NCBI GenBank assembly: GCA_020746875.1
Contig: JAGTJL010000003.1
Location: 2,604,001 to 2,668,000 of the forward strand
Direction of reading: 5' to 3'
DNA: 64,000 bases
Source of the DNA: Rhexocercosporidium sp. MPI-PUGE-AT-0058
Taxonomy: Eukaryota > Ascomycota > Leotiomycetes > Helotiales
Shown here: positions 24,243 to 35,425 of the stretch, one piece after another
Layout: each line of letters starts with the position of its first letter
How positions within the stretch are numbered: the stretch's first letter is position 1
The notes under the pieces: model-generated
Told to the model about the DNA's origin: nothing
The model's input: the letters and a program-made list of their open reading frames with translations, nothing else
Database searches by the model: none
Program-made: the position numbers and the translations under genes

Positions 24243-24924
24243 TTTAAAGGCCTGCTGTGAGATTGCTTGGTGTGTAGAGAGGATTTAATTATTCGAGGGT
24301 TCGAATAAACAGGGAGTAGTTGGACGGCAGTGTTTATGGTGAACTGTGCCTTTGAAAGGGTCTTCTGGCGTCGGTCACTTCAACAGATCTGGAGACAATC
24401 GAGGAAAGGAATTGAGACTGAACTTCTGGAAATGTGTGTTGGAAATTTGAAATATCTCAACAATTACACTAGTCACTATTAGGTAGCTGGAGCGACATCT
24501 AGGTCATGTTTGCATCAGGGTATGGTCATTCAGCTGCTAGTACTTTAGTTTCCGTACGAATTGTCCTCTAGTTCGCTGGCTAACACATGAGTACCAGAAT
24601 CTGCTCGTTTGACTGCTAGCTAAAAAGCGCCCACACACAGTACCTTAGTGAATGTAAAAAAAGATTGGAGGCAAGAATGAATGCTCGGTAGGATGACTTG
24701 AGTTCTTTATAGACGAGAGGTTTTGTGTACAAAACTTGCCTACAACTCGCTTAATCTACCTCCAACACGTGCTCTTTCCTTGCGCCCTTTTGGATACGCT
24801 TGAGGCTCAATGCGACGCAAGAATGTTATTATATGATGCTGTAGTGTAGACGCATGCTGTACATATGTTTATTTGGTAGTGAATTAAGACATTGGAGAAT
24901 AGCGCTCGCGGTTAATTACATCGC
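24243..24924. other. Intergenic between divergent paralog fragments
   Basis: No supported gene. Upstream region of the Cys-rich repeat gene. Confidence 0.5.
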
Positions 24925-25646
24925 AAGCAAGTCTCCTGGAATGATCTTCGAAGACTGTCCCTAGATCATTGATGTCAAGACACCCAATCTCCTTGTTGCC
25001 TTAAGCTGCAACGAAGACTTATATCAAGAAGCATTGGACTTGTACTACAAGCGCAACTACTTCATGCTGAGTACAAAGTCATAGAAGGAAGTTGAGAACA
25101 TGCCATGGAAGGCTGTCACTGGCATTTCAAAGTTGTTCATCGAGTAAGTTTCCGGATCGATATGTTTAGGTAAATTCTTACAGATTCTCAGCAAGCGCGA
25201 TGATGCCTTGACGCACTTGTCCCATTGGACGTCTTCCGCATCAACGAACATCGTTACAGTCGCAGTTGTATCTGATGGTATACGGGGACTGGGAGATTGG
25301 TTCTGGGGAAGAGACTACATTGGGACTGGTCATGTCACCAAGGTGCTTTACGAATTATAACGCTGGTAAACTGGGGGAACATGGCTACATTGAGGGTTTG
25401 GCGACGCAATGTATTCAACGCTTGGACGAATGTCTGAGATTGGAACACGGTACCGTGCGGGAGGTCGTCGATGGATATTTGCTTAATGGGTATCTCTGGG
25501 AGGTCGAGCGAGGGTTAAAAGTGGACATCTATATCGCCCGCAGCAGAAGATGGAAATACTCGCGTCTTTTGGAAGGGAACAATGAACGGATAAATGAATG
25601 GCCTGAAAATGACTTCAATGTGGGTAGCTTTGCGAGGAAAAGGTGA
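24925..25646 (+). pseudogene. Relic of a 2EXR-like domain gene
   Basis: The frame at 24938-25143 reads GMIFEDCP-stop-IIDVKTPN, then LLVALSCNEDLYQEALDLYY and KRNYFMLSTKS-stop, then KEVENMPWKAVTGISKLFI. It aligns without gaps to the 2EXR-like half of the 3-kb gene (GMIFKGCLQ..., LLIALRGNRALYEQALEVYY). Stops at 24962-24964 (aligned to Gln, so CAG to TAG fits) and at about 25079-25081 break it. A GTAAGT donor at 25144 marks the old intron, at the same place as in the 3-kb gene. Downstream, pieces of the C-terminal region persist in two frames, with a 126-residue open frame at 25266-25646. It cannot make the full protein. Confidence 0.7.
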
Positions 25647-26119
25647 ATCCGATGCTCACCAATACGGGTCCGAAGCCACCGCATTTGAGGAGATTCACTC
25701 CTCGAAGGTGAACAATTACCCAGACATGCTTTCATGGCAGTGGCGAATTATTTTTCCTTCTTCGAACAGCTTTGTTACCCTAGGCTAGCCTCCACACTCA
25801 TTGCATTTGCCTATAGCTGGAAGCGACGAGGCGGATCTAGACATCGAGATAGTATTAAGATTCGGGAAAGACTTCAACAGTAATCTGGTCTCGAAAGTGA
25901 CCTACTGGAATACTTTCAAAAAGATTGGTGAAGCATTTATCCCCACTTGTACAATGTGATTCGGATTCTCTGTAATAGATGAGACCGTGGAATCTATGGG
26001 TATAATGTCACCGACACCTGGCATATGCCCTTCCGACCTATTTCCTATGTATGGACTTTGGCCAATGCTGCCCTTCAAAAACGCCATGCTCCTTAGTCCT
26101 TTTAAATGAACGCCAAATC
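25647..26119. other. Short intergenic
   Basis: No supported gene; it contains the 3' side of the WDR70-like gene. Confidence 0.5.
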
Positions 26120-27925
26120 CTAACCTCTCCGAGCTTTTTTCTTATCCGGTCCATCTTCCTCTTCTTCATCACTCAGATCCGCATACTGCGTAACTGGCTG
26201 CGTATCCTTCCAAGCATTCGTAAACAATGGATCCTTCTTCGCCAACTCCGCGTACTTAAGCAGCGCCTCTCTGGGATCCTCATCTCTCATGCTGCTCAGC
26301 GAAATGCTCTCATTGATATGCTTCTCATCTGGCTGACTCTTCATGAAAGGAGTGACCATGGGTATCTGCGGTCTGCGAGGATCTCTTGAGCGACCTGAGG
26401 CTGTAAGACCGACTGTTGGATGGCGAGCTGCAAAGGAAGTCGCTCCAGCACTTGTGACGACTCCGCCCGCACTAACAATACTGTCTCCCGAAAGACCCGT
26501 TGACTGGTCTGTCGTGAAATTAGGATCGTCGTCGACATGTCGTTTCTTGGGTGCTCGAGACATGACATCAACTGCTCCGCGAACGGAAGTATTTGGATTG
26601 TAAAGGACGTGGACTTCGGAATTGGCAGAACCTGTAATAATCTGGTTGAGCTTGGGATGCCATTCGACTGTGATGAGAGGGGATCCAGGAGTTACTGGCG
26701 TGACAAGCTCTGGCTTGAGGTTTCCTGGATTCAGAATGTGAAGATGACCAGATGTTGAGCCTGTAATGATACTTGAGGATGTCGGCGAGTACTTGATGTT
26801 CGTAATGCCGTAGACGTCTGATGTTGAAGGATGCGAGACAGTCACAACTGGGGTCTTAAACTTCCGAAGATCCCAAAGCTTGATCAAATCATCTCCACCT
26901 CTGGTGACAACCATTCGTCCATCATTGCTGATATCGACACCTCCGGTCCAAGTGTTTGCCTTATGCGCTTCCCGAATCTCTGCTGTGGGTCTTGAAAAGG
27001 GTCCATCTCCACTCCACATTACTAGACTTCCATCGAGCGCCGCAGCGACAAGAATGTTGCTTCCTCCTTGCATAGGGCTTCCCCATACCACCGCGGTCAT
27101 TCTCGTCCTCCCGGCAGACCCAGCAGCTCTCGACTTGTGCACGATGACTTCCTTCTGGCTTCTCTTATGATTGACATCCCATATCCTTAGGGTACTGTCC
27201 GTTCCCGCCGTCACACATAAGTTCTTGTCAACCGGATTCCAAGTCCCAGTTGTGACTTCCGAAATATGCCCTTTGGTATTATTCATGTCCCTCAGATACA
27301 TATCTCCTTTCTGGAACTCTGCGAGAACCTCTCCATCTCTGCTCATGATCTTTGCCTGTGGGTGTGCTGAGATACATAGGAACGTCCCTCCAGACAATGG
27401 ATTGAATTCGACATGATTTATGGGGTGGGTTTCCGAATTCGCGGAAGTTTTCGAGGCACTCGGATCGACGCTTTTGAATGCTCGAAGAGTCGTAGGCGTC
27501 ATAGATGCAAAATCATGTAGCTTCAGCGTACAATCGGTCGATCCTGTAACCATTCTTCCTCCTGATGGGTCTACAGCAGTAGTCGTCACGGCGCGATCGT
27601 GTGTCTTGAGTAGCAGCTCATGCGACACTGGGTATTCGTCATCGTCATCGGATTGGTCTGAGTCGTCGTCCGAGTCATTATCGTCGTCAGATCCATGGTC
27701 TTTCGAAGTCGGTTCTTGCCCAATTGTCCTCTGACCCTCTTTACTCCCTTCAGAGCTCGTCGTCGGGGCTGGCGCCCTGTCAACAGCTCTCTTCGTTCTC
27801 CCGATTTGCGCCGCAACATCTGCCTCTTTGGATTTCTTTCCAAAGGCTTGGGGCAGGAATGCTCTCATGGGATCATCCTCTGCTAATTCAGGACCCTCCA
27901 CATCATAATCTTCGTTGTCGCTCAT
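26120..27925 (-). CDS. WD40-repeat protein, WDR70-like
   Basis: Single exon, 601 residues from MSDNEDYDVEGPELAEDDPM; an earlier in-frame ATG at 28027 would add 34 residues without conserved character. An acidic, Ser/Asp-rich N-terminus (about residues 1-115) is followed by WD40 repeats: HDRAVTTTAVDPSGGRMVTG, GSTDCTLKLHDF, GTDSTLRIWDVN, RGGDDLIKLWDLRKF and related units to about residue 450. A tail with RHPTVGLTASGRSRDPRRPQ and a basic C-terminus ends it. Length, the acidic leader and the tail fit WDR70, a nuclear protein tied in fission yeast and human to CUL4-DDB1 ubiquitin ligase action at DNA breaks. That role is family knowledge, not shown here. It is divergent from the NIPA-like gene. 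Confidence 0.85.
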   Translation of the reverse strand: MSDNEDYDVEGPELAEDDPMRAFLPQAFGKKSKEADVAAQIGRTKRAVDRAPAPTTSSEGSKEGQRTIGQEPTSKDHGSDDDNDSDDDSDQSDDDDEYPVSHELLLKTHDRAVTTTAVDPSGGRMVTGSTDCTLKLHDFASMTPTTLRAFKSVDPSASKTSANSETHPINHVEFNPLSGGTFLCISAHPQAKIMSRDGEVLAEFQKGDMYLRDMNNTKGHISEVTTGTWNPVDKNLCVTAGTDSTLRIWDVNHKRSQKEVIVHKSRAAGSAGRTRMTAVVWGSPMQGGSNILVAAALDGSLVMWSGDGPFSRPTAEIREAHKANTWTGGVDISNDGRMVVTRGGDDLIKLWDLRKFKTPVVTVSHPSTSDVYGITNIKYSPTSSSIITGSTSGHLHILNPGNLKPELVTPVTPGSPLITVEWHPKLNQIITGSANSEVHVLYNPNTSVRGAVDVMSRAPKKRHVDDDPNFTTDQSTGLSGDSIVSAGGVVTSAGATSFAARHPTVGLTASGRSRDPRRPQIPMVTPFMKSQPDEKHINESISLSSMRDEDPREALLKYAELAKKDPLFTNAWKDTQPVTQYADLSDEEEEDGPDKKKARRG

Positions 27926-28359
27926 TTTTCTGGTTGTTCGGAGTGAGGCGTTGTGAGACCCAGTTGGAGGTTTTCGATGTCTCATAAAAGCCTGGTAAAT
28001 CTGGGTGGGCGGGGTGGCTAAAACCACGTCGGAACCGGTAAAATCGCCTATTTAAGCACAGTGATGCCGGTGGACCCCTGATTTACGCCCCAAATTACCG
28101 TATCGCTGCTATCGCAATCCCTGCACCTTGTAAAACGCGGCGGGATCTAACAATCTTGAGATGACGACTGTCAGTCAAGTTGGAAGAAATCATCACTGGC
28201 ACTACCAATTCACTATCGCCAACAGCAACGACTAAGCATTCGTACAGTGTCCATATATCCTCATGTCGGTGCAATTGACATCAACCGCGACTCTTTGAAG
28301 GGTTGGCCTGCGAGGCGGTACGATTGGGATGATACGCCGCATTGCGACAACCCGCTGAA
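27926..28359. promoter_or_regulatory. Divergent promoter region, WDR70-like / NIPA-like
   Basis: 434 bp between opposite start codons. No specific box was identified. Confidence 0.45.
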
Positions 28360-30440
28360 ATGTTTCTATCCACCCCAACCTTCGATCCTACATCGACGAC
28401 AGTATTTTCTGCAGCGAAACTATCCCAGATCACATCTCTGCCGGACCCCTACGATACCATAGCCGTATTTGGAAAGGATTCGCAACTCCAACGATGGAGT
28501 TCCCTGATTGGAATCATCACAGCAATCATAGGCAATATCCTGATATCATTTGCTCTCAACATCCAACGATATGCGCACATAAGGTTGCACGAGGAGCGCA
28601 TGGCACGGAAGGAGAAACTGAAGAAGATTCCCAAGTCGAGTGGTGGATATGGAACGACGGGAACAAACGGACATGTCACCGAATTGGATGGAGAGAATGG
28701 TGGTGAGGGCGACAACCTTCTATCGTCATCTTTCAACTCAGACTCAACAGACTGTTCCCACGAGGATCATTCCAATTACTTGCAGTCGCCATATTGGTGG
28801 GGAGGGATTCTTTTGATGACAATTGGAGAGGCAGGGAACTTTTTAGCTTATGGATTTGCACCAGCATCCATTGTTTCTCCATTGGGTGTGGTGGCCCTGA
28901 TATCGAACTGCGTGATTGCACCTATCATGCTCAAGGAGCGGTTTCGTTACCGGGACTTCTGGGGAGTGGTGGTCGCCGTTGGAGGAGCTGTGACTGTTGT
29001 TCTAAGTGCAAAGACGGAGGAGAAGAAATTCGGTCCCCATGAAATATGGGGAGCTATCACGACTTCAGCTTTTGAAATATATCTGGGCGTGACCATAGGT
29101 CTCATTGCAGTACTGATATGGGCAAGCCCAAAATATGGAAACAAAACCATTTTGATTGATTTGGGACTTGTAGGGCTGTTTGGTGAGTGATCAACATCTT
29201 TAATCTACCAACTCACTAACAATAAGCAGGTGGATATACTGCTCTTTCCACCAAAGGCGTTGCGTCGATGTTATCTTCAACACTGTGGAGAGCCCTCACG
29301 ACCCCAGTGACGTACGCTCTCTTGGCTGTCTTGATTTCAACAGCCGTGATGCAGGTCAAATACGTCAATAAAGCGCTCCAACGATTCGACTCAACCCAAG
29401 TCATCCCTGTGCAATTTGTCATGTTCACTTTGTCTGTGATTATTGGGAGTGCAATTCTATACCGAGATTTTGAGAAGGCTACGACTGAGAACGTTTCCAA
29501 GTTTGTTGGAGGATGCCTCCTGACCTTCTTTGGTGTGTTTCTCATCACAAGTGGAAGACCACGGCGTGACGATGAAGAGGAAGAGGAGGAATCAGATGAA
29601 GAAGGGGAGGAGCGCATCGTTCTAACGGATCAGGAGCATGCAGAAGAGGAGGCTAGGAACGAGGAAGACTCCCGAAGACGTGATTCGATCAGAAAGGGGA
29701 GCATTTTCCAGAACGGCGACGGAGCCGGTGATGATCAAGGCTCATCATCGCGAAGAGACTCGCATGTTAGCTTCATGGAACCGCCAGGAAGACCACGAAC
29801 ACCTCGGATGTATTCCAATTCATCATACAAACCTTCTGTCAGGCCTACACCATCAGCTCAAAGAGAAGAAACACCTCTTCTCAAGAACCCATGGAAGTCT
29901 CCAGCGGACAATATCTTGCAGCCTTCAGCTCACCCTGGACTACAGGCTACACTATCCTCACCAGTACTGCCATCAGAAGCTCAGCTTTCTGCAGATGCAA
30001 ACAATGTGTTGACGAGGACGATATCGCAGGGCAATGTACACACACATCCGAATGAGCAGCAGCCCCCCCCGTCGCCACAACCAGATCGGCCGGTGACACC
30101 TGCTAGGCACTCCATATCGCGGATGCTCCCAGGGCCTCTGCTTTCACCTCTATCAGGGGGTCTGAGCGTGGTTGTTGCGGATTCTTTACGGCGTGGCATG
30201 GACCCACGAAGTAGAAGCTTCAGACGGCCTCGGCTAGGATTGAGAAGAACCAAATCCGGATCTCAGAGACTTTCGAATCCAAACATGATGGATGACGAGG
30301 ACCAACTTGGTACCTCACCACTTAAATATAGCGACCAGCAAGAAGATGTTGGCGCTTCTCCTGGGTCAGCCGGATCCAGCCGGATGACTCGAGCAAGGAG
30401 TCTAAGCAACACACTAGGCGATCTGTTCAGAGGGAAATGA
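28360..30440 (+). CDS. NIPA-type (DUF803) magnesium transporter
   Basis: Two exons, 28360-29182 and 29230-30440, around a 47-bp intron (GTGAGT donor, GCAG acceptor). The ATG at 28360 gives MFLSTPTFDPTSTT. Membrane segments include WSSLIGIITAIIGNILISFA, WWGGILLMTIGEAGNFLAYG, FAPASIVSPLGVVALISNCV, DFWGVVVAVGGAVTVVLSAK, TTPVTYALLAVLISTAVMQV and LLTFFGVFLITSGRP, about nine in all. The run GEAGNFLAYGFAPASIVSPL is a hallmark of the NIPA/DUF803 family, which carries Mg2+ across plasma or endosomal membranes. A long cytosolic C-terminus of about 300 residues is Ser/Pro/Glu-rich with an acidic block (DDEEEEEESDEEGEE), a likely regulatory region usual for the fungal forms. Confidence 0.92.
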
Positions 30441-30775
30441 CAAAGGGTCGATAGGCCAAACACGGCAGGAGATGAGGAAGCTGGTGCGAGCGACTCATGA
30501 TGTACATTTTGAATTAGCAGGCGTTCCAGGGCTGGGTGGGGTTGGATTTGGGCTTTATTGCATAAGATGTGTGGATTATGGCTGTACAAATTTCAGTTGT
30601 TACGTATGGTTTAGTACCCGTCTGGTTCCTTGATGTAGATAAGGACTTCTCTGCTTTGAGAATACAAACTCTTCTTGTCACTCAGCCGACATCTCTATCT
30701 GTCCACAATATATCGTGCGTTCCCCTCGTTCCTTGAAACTCTATTCCTCTTATCCCATGGCACAGCCTTACACCA
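30441..30775. other. Short intergenic between convergent genes
   Basis: 3' flanks only; no supported gene. Confidence 0.5.
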
Positions 30776-31042
30776 TTAAACCCACGTATCTATATGGAGT
30801 CGCTTCCAGATAACCCAACAACTTCTGCACCTTTCCCTGCTGCAAAGACCGCATAAGCCATACTCCTCTGGTGTCTTTGGCATATCGGTTGGGAAACTGC
30901 ACTATGATCAAATCAGCCAAGCACCTTTCTGTACAGGAACATCAAAGATGGCACTCACGTAGCAACATTTCCAGTGCCAATAGATCGTGTTGGGGAACTT
31001 TGGAGGCGTCTCCTTGTGGCGGAGAGGACTAACTGCTGACAT
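30776..31042 (-). CDS. Small Cys-rich zinc-binding-like protein
   Basis: Two exons, 31042-30959 and 30901-30776, around a 57-bp intron (GTGAGT donor, CATAG acceptor), encode 69 residues. The Cys pattern is WHWKCCYC (with the last Cys just after the splice) followed by YGLCGLCSRERCRSCWV. This paired CxxC-like arrangement suggests a small zinc ribbon or treble-clef fold; it is an inference from spacing. There is no signal peptide, so it is likely intracellular rather than a secreted effector. The two exons joining to one Cys-spaced unit is the main support. I do not recognise a named family. Confidence 0.6.
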
Positions 31043-31411
31043 TTTGAATGGATGGGTCGCTGTTGTAAACTGTTCTGGTATTTTCTGGAAGTTTTGTTTG
31101 TTTGGGGGGAGCTGAATGTTGTTTGTGGCACATGAACATGGCCACAAACCTCTTCGAGTTCGGGAAATATGAAGCGACCGTTGTTGACTCATGAAAGATC
31201 TACGCAAGGGACATGATTCAAATGCTTTACTGCTCAAAGCACATTCACAGCCTTATTGTTCGCTGTTTACGTGCTCTGCAGAATGGCCACACTGGCAAAA
31301 TCTCTGCTTTGCTGCAAATGTCAAGCCTTTCCCAACTGAATTTACAGTGACCAGTCGCCCATAATTCCCCATAGCAGCCATTGTCAAGTACCCAGACCGC
31401 TTCCTGACTCC
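31043..31411. other. Short intergenic
   Basis: No supported gene. Confidence 0.45.
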
Positions 31412-32156
31412 TCAAATAACCAACTTCTCAACCATTCTACCAACATCACCAAGCTCGCCCTTCGCACTCTCACCACTAGAACCACTCTCGCTACTTTCCG
31501 TACCACCACCTCTGAAGCCTACAATTCCACCAATTCCAACTCCACTAGCAATAACCCCACGCTTAGCTCTCTCAACAGCCTCTTCCTCCTCAACCAATCT
31601 CTCAGCCAGTGCATACATCTCCGCCTCCTCCCTCTTCTGCCTCGCAATTCTGCCCCACGTTGTCTCTAAACCATGCTTCGCAGCCTCATCCTCATCCTCT
31701 TGCTTCAGCTTGAAGTAAGTCTTGGGGGTGTATATGCCGTCAGCCAGGGCAATGGTGCGATCGGTCGCACGCTTCAGGTATTCTTGGGAGATGGTGCGGC
31801 CGCTCCAGCGGATGCTGCAGTCTCGGCAACGCTGCAGGGAATCGTTATTTACTTGCTGGAACTCCTTGCACAAGCTCCTAGTTAAAGGGCTGGATAAAAG
31901 AATCGGAAATGCTCACCTCATGCTGGCAGGCTCTGCAGAGAGAATAGGTCTCTGTTTCTCGAGGGCGTTGATTGGCTTGCGAGCACTATTCCTCAGGTAA
32001 GTTTTGAGCTCAATTGAGACAAAACGGCACGGGTATACGGACGCTGCAGCAGAACCAAACCCATACACTGGTATTTGGTAGCTTTGGACCCGTTGCACCA
32101 ACGAAAGTTATGAAACCGGGGATGCGAGTGATGTCTGGAGGTGTAACGTAAGACAT
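31412..32156 (-). CDS. Hypothetical protein, Cys pairs plus charged helical tail
   Basis: The last exon (to 31412) is clear: CKEFQQVNNDSLQRCRDC, then IRWSGRTISQEYLKRATDRT, a long charged helix (EEAEMYALAERLVEEEEAVE) and a Gly/Ser-rich end. Upstream, a likely start at 32156 gives MSYVTPPDITRIPGFITFVG, and a middle exon can read YSLCRACQHE, which would supply another CxxC pair. However, the splice phases between these pieces do not agree. The clear GTGAGC intron (about 31916-31878) joins the last exon in phase only to a different frame of the middle exon. Either an intron is misplaced or there is a one-base shift. The C-terminal exon looks real; the N-terminus is provisional. The function is unknown. 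Confidence 0.5.
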
Positions 32157-33189
32157 GCTGGGCGATTAATTGATGATCGTGATGATATCAGCTGTGAAAA
32201 TTGAACTCGATCGATCTTGCTTGTGTAGTTTGGTTGGGTTATCCCGTCGAGTCGTAAGATGTTTTGGGGGAGAGATGCGCCTGCCGAGCTAAGAGGGAGT
32301 GTTGTTGTTACTTTGATAAGAGGCGATAATTACTAGGGGAGGATTGAAGGCACTTTTATCCTATCACCACGTGAACTGATTTTGGTTCCTTAGGGGAGCT
32401 TTAAAATGATGCTTCGATTGAGTCTCAAAGGAGAAATTCTGTAAGTATTGTGGTTTATCTGTTCCTTGAATGAGATGTGTGAGCTGTGCAGCTATACAAC
32501 TCTAAATGCAAGAGAGACTTGAAGCTCCCGCACGTTTAATATTAAGGAATTACCACTAGATCTTTAATAATCTTCAATGCGACATTGAAATAGCTCCCTA
32601 ATTCAATTTGGCTATTCATCACGGATTCACCAAGATGACAAAATATTTCCTTTGATGGTGCTTGAACGAAAGTGTGGCATTCTTTACCTGTGCCGTTTCT
32701 GAGAGACTTGCGTACCCACTGGAAAAAATTGCTGTCTTCTCACTATGATGTTGAGCACTAAAGTTTCTCTTCAACAATCTTTCCAGAACAGTTCGGACGA
32801 AGTCGTGTATATTCTGCCGCCGATGATCAGCCGTGAGCCGAAGTCAACAGGCAGTTTTCTCAGACAGTTGGTCTTCCATGCCGCATGAATAACCTTGCAC
32901 TTGATTTATTGAGGGATGAAGACTTCGATGTCTGGAGATACTACTTAATACCGGTCTGGTGACTGATTTTGTATTCCGCTTCCATGTGAATAATGATTCG
33001 GATTCTCGTTCTTTCGTCTGCTGAATCATATCTCCGCCCTCACCGTCTCAAAACTCCATTTCGACATCGTCGCACATAGCCTTCTGAAATACCAGATCAT
33101 TCACCATTACAGAGAGTTGAAAATTTCACACGTAAAGAGATTGTGGACCCTCTAGCTCCCACTCTATCAGCCAACATCAAACACCCAAA
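32157..33189. other. Intergenic, no supported gene
   Basis: About 1 kb, AT-rich, between divergent genes. Confidence 0.5.
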
Positions 33190-34343
33190 ATGCCATACAA
33201 CGGCCCAGATAGACTCAAGCTCCTCGTCCTGATCACAAAATATAACCAACACCACCCCAAAGACAAGATAAAACCTCAACTTAGCCAAACACTTACCGCG
33301 TATGACGCGCAGTTGGTCGACGAGTACATCGCACAGGAAGCAGCCCTACGATCACAATACCCGTACAACGACTTCCAGAAACAAGCGCAGAAGCTCCAAC
33401 CACTTCTTGAGGAAGTCATGAATCTCACGTACTTCACTTCATACGAGGAGGTCAAGTGGATGGAGTTGCTGGTTGTGGTGAATGATATGTTAAAGCAGGT
33501 CAGGTCGAAATGGGCGGAGACAGAGAGGATTAGAAGGAGAGGCAGCAGAAGGAGATACAGAAGGCGAAAACACGTGCGGAGAAGAAGGTTTCCGAGTTGA
33601 GGCTTAAGATGGATGAACACAAGAAAGCCGAGAAAGATAACTCGAAGCAGGCTGTCAAGGCTGAGCAGGAAAACGTACATCTGCTGCAGCAAAATCAACA
33701 ATCGAACAAGTTGCAGAAGAAACCGAATCCTCTTGCGTGTCCTGTTGAGCTGATTCAACCGAAGGAGAAGAAAAAGGGAGAGAAGAAAGTAGCAGAAGGT
33801 CGGTTGTCGCCGCTACTCCAGCTGAAAAGTCTATCACAAAACGTAGTTGAAATTGGTCATGAATCTCAAATGCAGGTTCTAGAAGCGAACCACCAACAAG
33901 TCCCAGGACAGTTCCCGGTGTCAGTTCCACCCCTCCCACCACGCAAAGCGAGCCTAACCGAAGACCTAACCAATTCAACAACTCCGTCCGTTCGTCCAGC
34001 TTTCGCAGACCGTAGCAGAAGTAGAAGCAGCGAGGACGCTAAGAAAAGAGTCGCATTCAACAACCCCGACGAAGACCACCCAAAGCCTAAAGAGGAAGAC
34101 ACGATCATGACAGGTACGAAAACACCAACAATGCCAGGAGCTTGGCAGGAGTCAATGCAACCGATTCTATCTGTACCCGCTGTTGATCCAGAGGAGATCC
34201 TTCCGGAGGAGAAAGCACCGGCAAGGAAGAAGGGGAAGGAACCAGAGAAACATCAGGCAAAAATGGACAGGGCGCATTATGATGCGTTGAGGGTTGCATC
34301 AGAGATCAATAAGTTCTCTTGGCCTGGAGTGAAGGGGAAGTAG
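33190..34343 (+). pseudogene. Coiled-coil hypothetical with one-base frameshift
   Basis: The first frame (33190 onward) encodes MPYNGPDRLKLLVLITKYNQ and a helical N-terminal region. It then turns into an odd Arg-rich tail that stops at 33600. The next frame is a charged coiled coil readable from about 33534 (ERQQKEIQKAKTRAEKKVSE), running to a Pro/Ser-rich middle and ending KFSWPGVKGK at 34343. The Arg-rich tail is simply the coiled-coil DNA read one base out of phase, so the frames should join near 33528-33540. A GT...AG stretch of 35 nt (33499-33533) would restore the frame, but it is shorter than usual fungal introns and has no branch site. It is therefore either a broken gene, a sequencing indel, or an unusual mini-intron. 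I recognise no family. Confidence 0.55.
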
Positions 34344-34747
34344 TTACAAACCCGTATTGATACGAACTCTGTGGAGTGAATGCGAGGAAGAAGGGTTCGA
34401 ATTCAATGTCAGAGAAGATAAAACAATCTATGTATTTAGCATCTTCGGAGACATTCAAGTTTGAATTGAAACCAACTAGAAGTTTGCCCCTCACGCACCA
34501 TGCTCTTAGCAAGGAATCATAACGTAAACAAACAGAGGCTTAATATTCGAGTCAGCGATTAGCCGAAATTTGATCGCAAGTCACAACGTCATTGTGTCTC
34601 CTGAATCATAGCTTGACTGCAACTCAACATTCCCAAGCAGGAGCTAGCAGTTAAACTCAATGTCTTTCCATCAACCTATCATGCCTACACCCTATTTACA
34701 CAGACAAGAACAAATCAACGTCCCAGTGCTGTAGCTTGCGTAACAAA
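34344..34747. other. Short intergenic
   Basis: No supported gene; upstream region of the next gene. Confidence 0.45.
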
Positions 34748-35425
34748 ATGTCGGCCCCCTCATCCGCCGCCCCCAGATTACAGTCTCCGCCTCGCAAACT
34801 GCCCTTCTACGCCCTCCCACCCAAACTCCAAAACCTCCTCGCCCTCCGCGTAAGCGAAGGCCGCGGCCCGTCAGTATTCGGTCTCCTAAGCCATGAGCAC
34901 ACCACCTCGCAATGGCTCACCAGGCCGTCACACAGAGACTACGTAGATGATATGCGCAGCTGGTTGGTACACTTGTATGGATGTGGAGAGAAGTTATGCC
35001 CACGGGCTTTTGAGACGAAGAGGATTAGGAGTCGGACGTTGGGGGAACAGACTTGTGAGTGTGGGGATTGGAGCGCGAGTGAGTCGGAGGGGAGTCATCA
35101 TATTGGTGATGGTAATGGTGAAGTTGGAAGTGGAGATGGGTGTGATAGGTTGGAATTCTGGCATGAGAGGAACGAAGACGGTGGAGTATATGGGTATGAT
35201 ATCTTGCCGGCTGTAGCGAGGAAAGTCAGTCAGGCATGGGGAAGTGAGGGAACTGGGTCGACGCGTTCATGTGAAGGATCGGACTTCACACAGCGTCATG
35301 AGAGAAAAGCACCTAATCAAATCATCGTCGATGTTCGTAAGCCAGGAGCTCGTTCGAGAACCGAGAGTTCTGTAGAGAATGAAGAACATCCAGCAGTGAC
35401 TGTCGAGGTCAGGATCTGGGAATAG
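34748..35425 (+). CDS. Hypothetical protein, 225 aa
   Basis: A single open frame from MSAPSSAAPRLQSPPRKLPF. The N-terminal half has YALPPKLQNLLALRVSEGRG and FGLLSHEHTTSQWLTRP; the rest is charged and Gly/Ser-rich with little order. There is no signal peptide, membrane segment or catalytic motif. Codon use is GC-leaning at the start and looser later. I do not recognise it; the length and the sharp compositional start favour a real gene. Confidence 0.5.
   Translation: MSAPSSAAPRLQSPPRKLPFYALPPKLQNLLALRVSEGRGPSVFGLLSHEHTTSQWLTRPSHRDYVDDMRSWLVHLYGCGEKLCPRAFETKRIRSRTLGEQTCECGDWSASESEGSHHIGDGNGEVGSGDGCDRLEFWHERNEDGGVYGYDILPAVARKVSQAWGSEGTGSTRSCEGSDFTQRHERKAPNQIIVDVRKPGARSRTESSVENEEHPAVTVEVRIWE

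Noticed and set aside
28247..28462. Upstream start for the NIPA-like gene
   Set aside because: It is in another frame and has no splice signal joining it to the transporter; the ATG at 28360 is enough.
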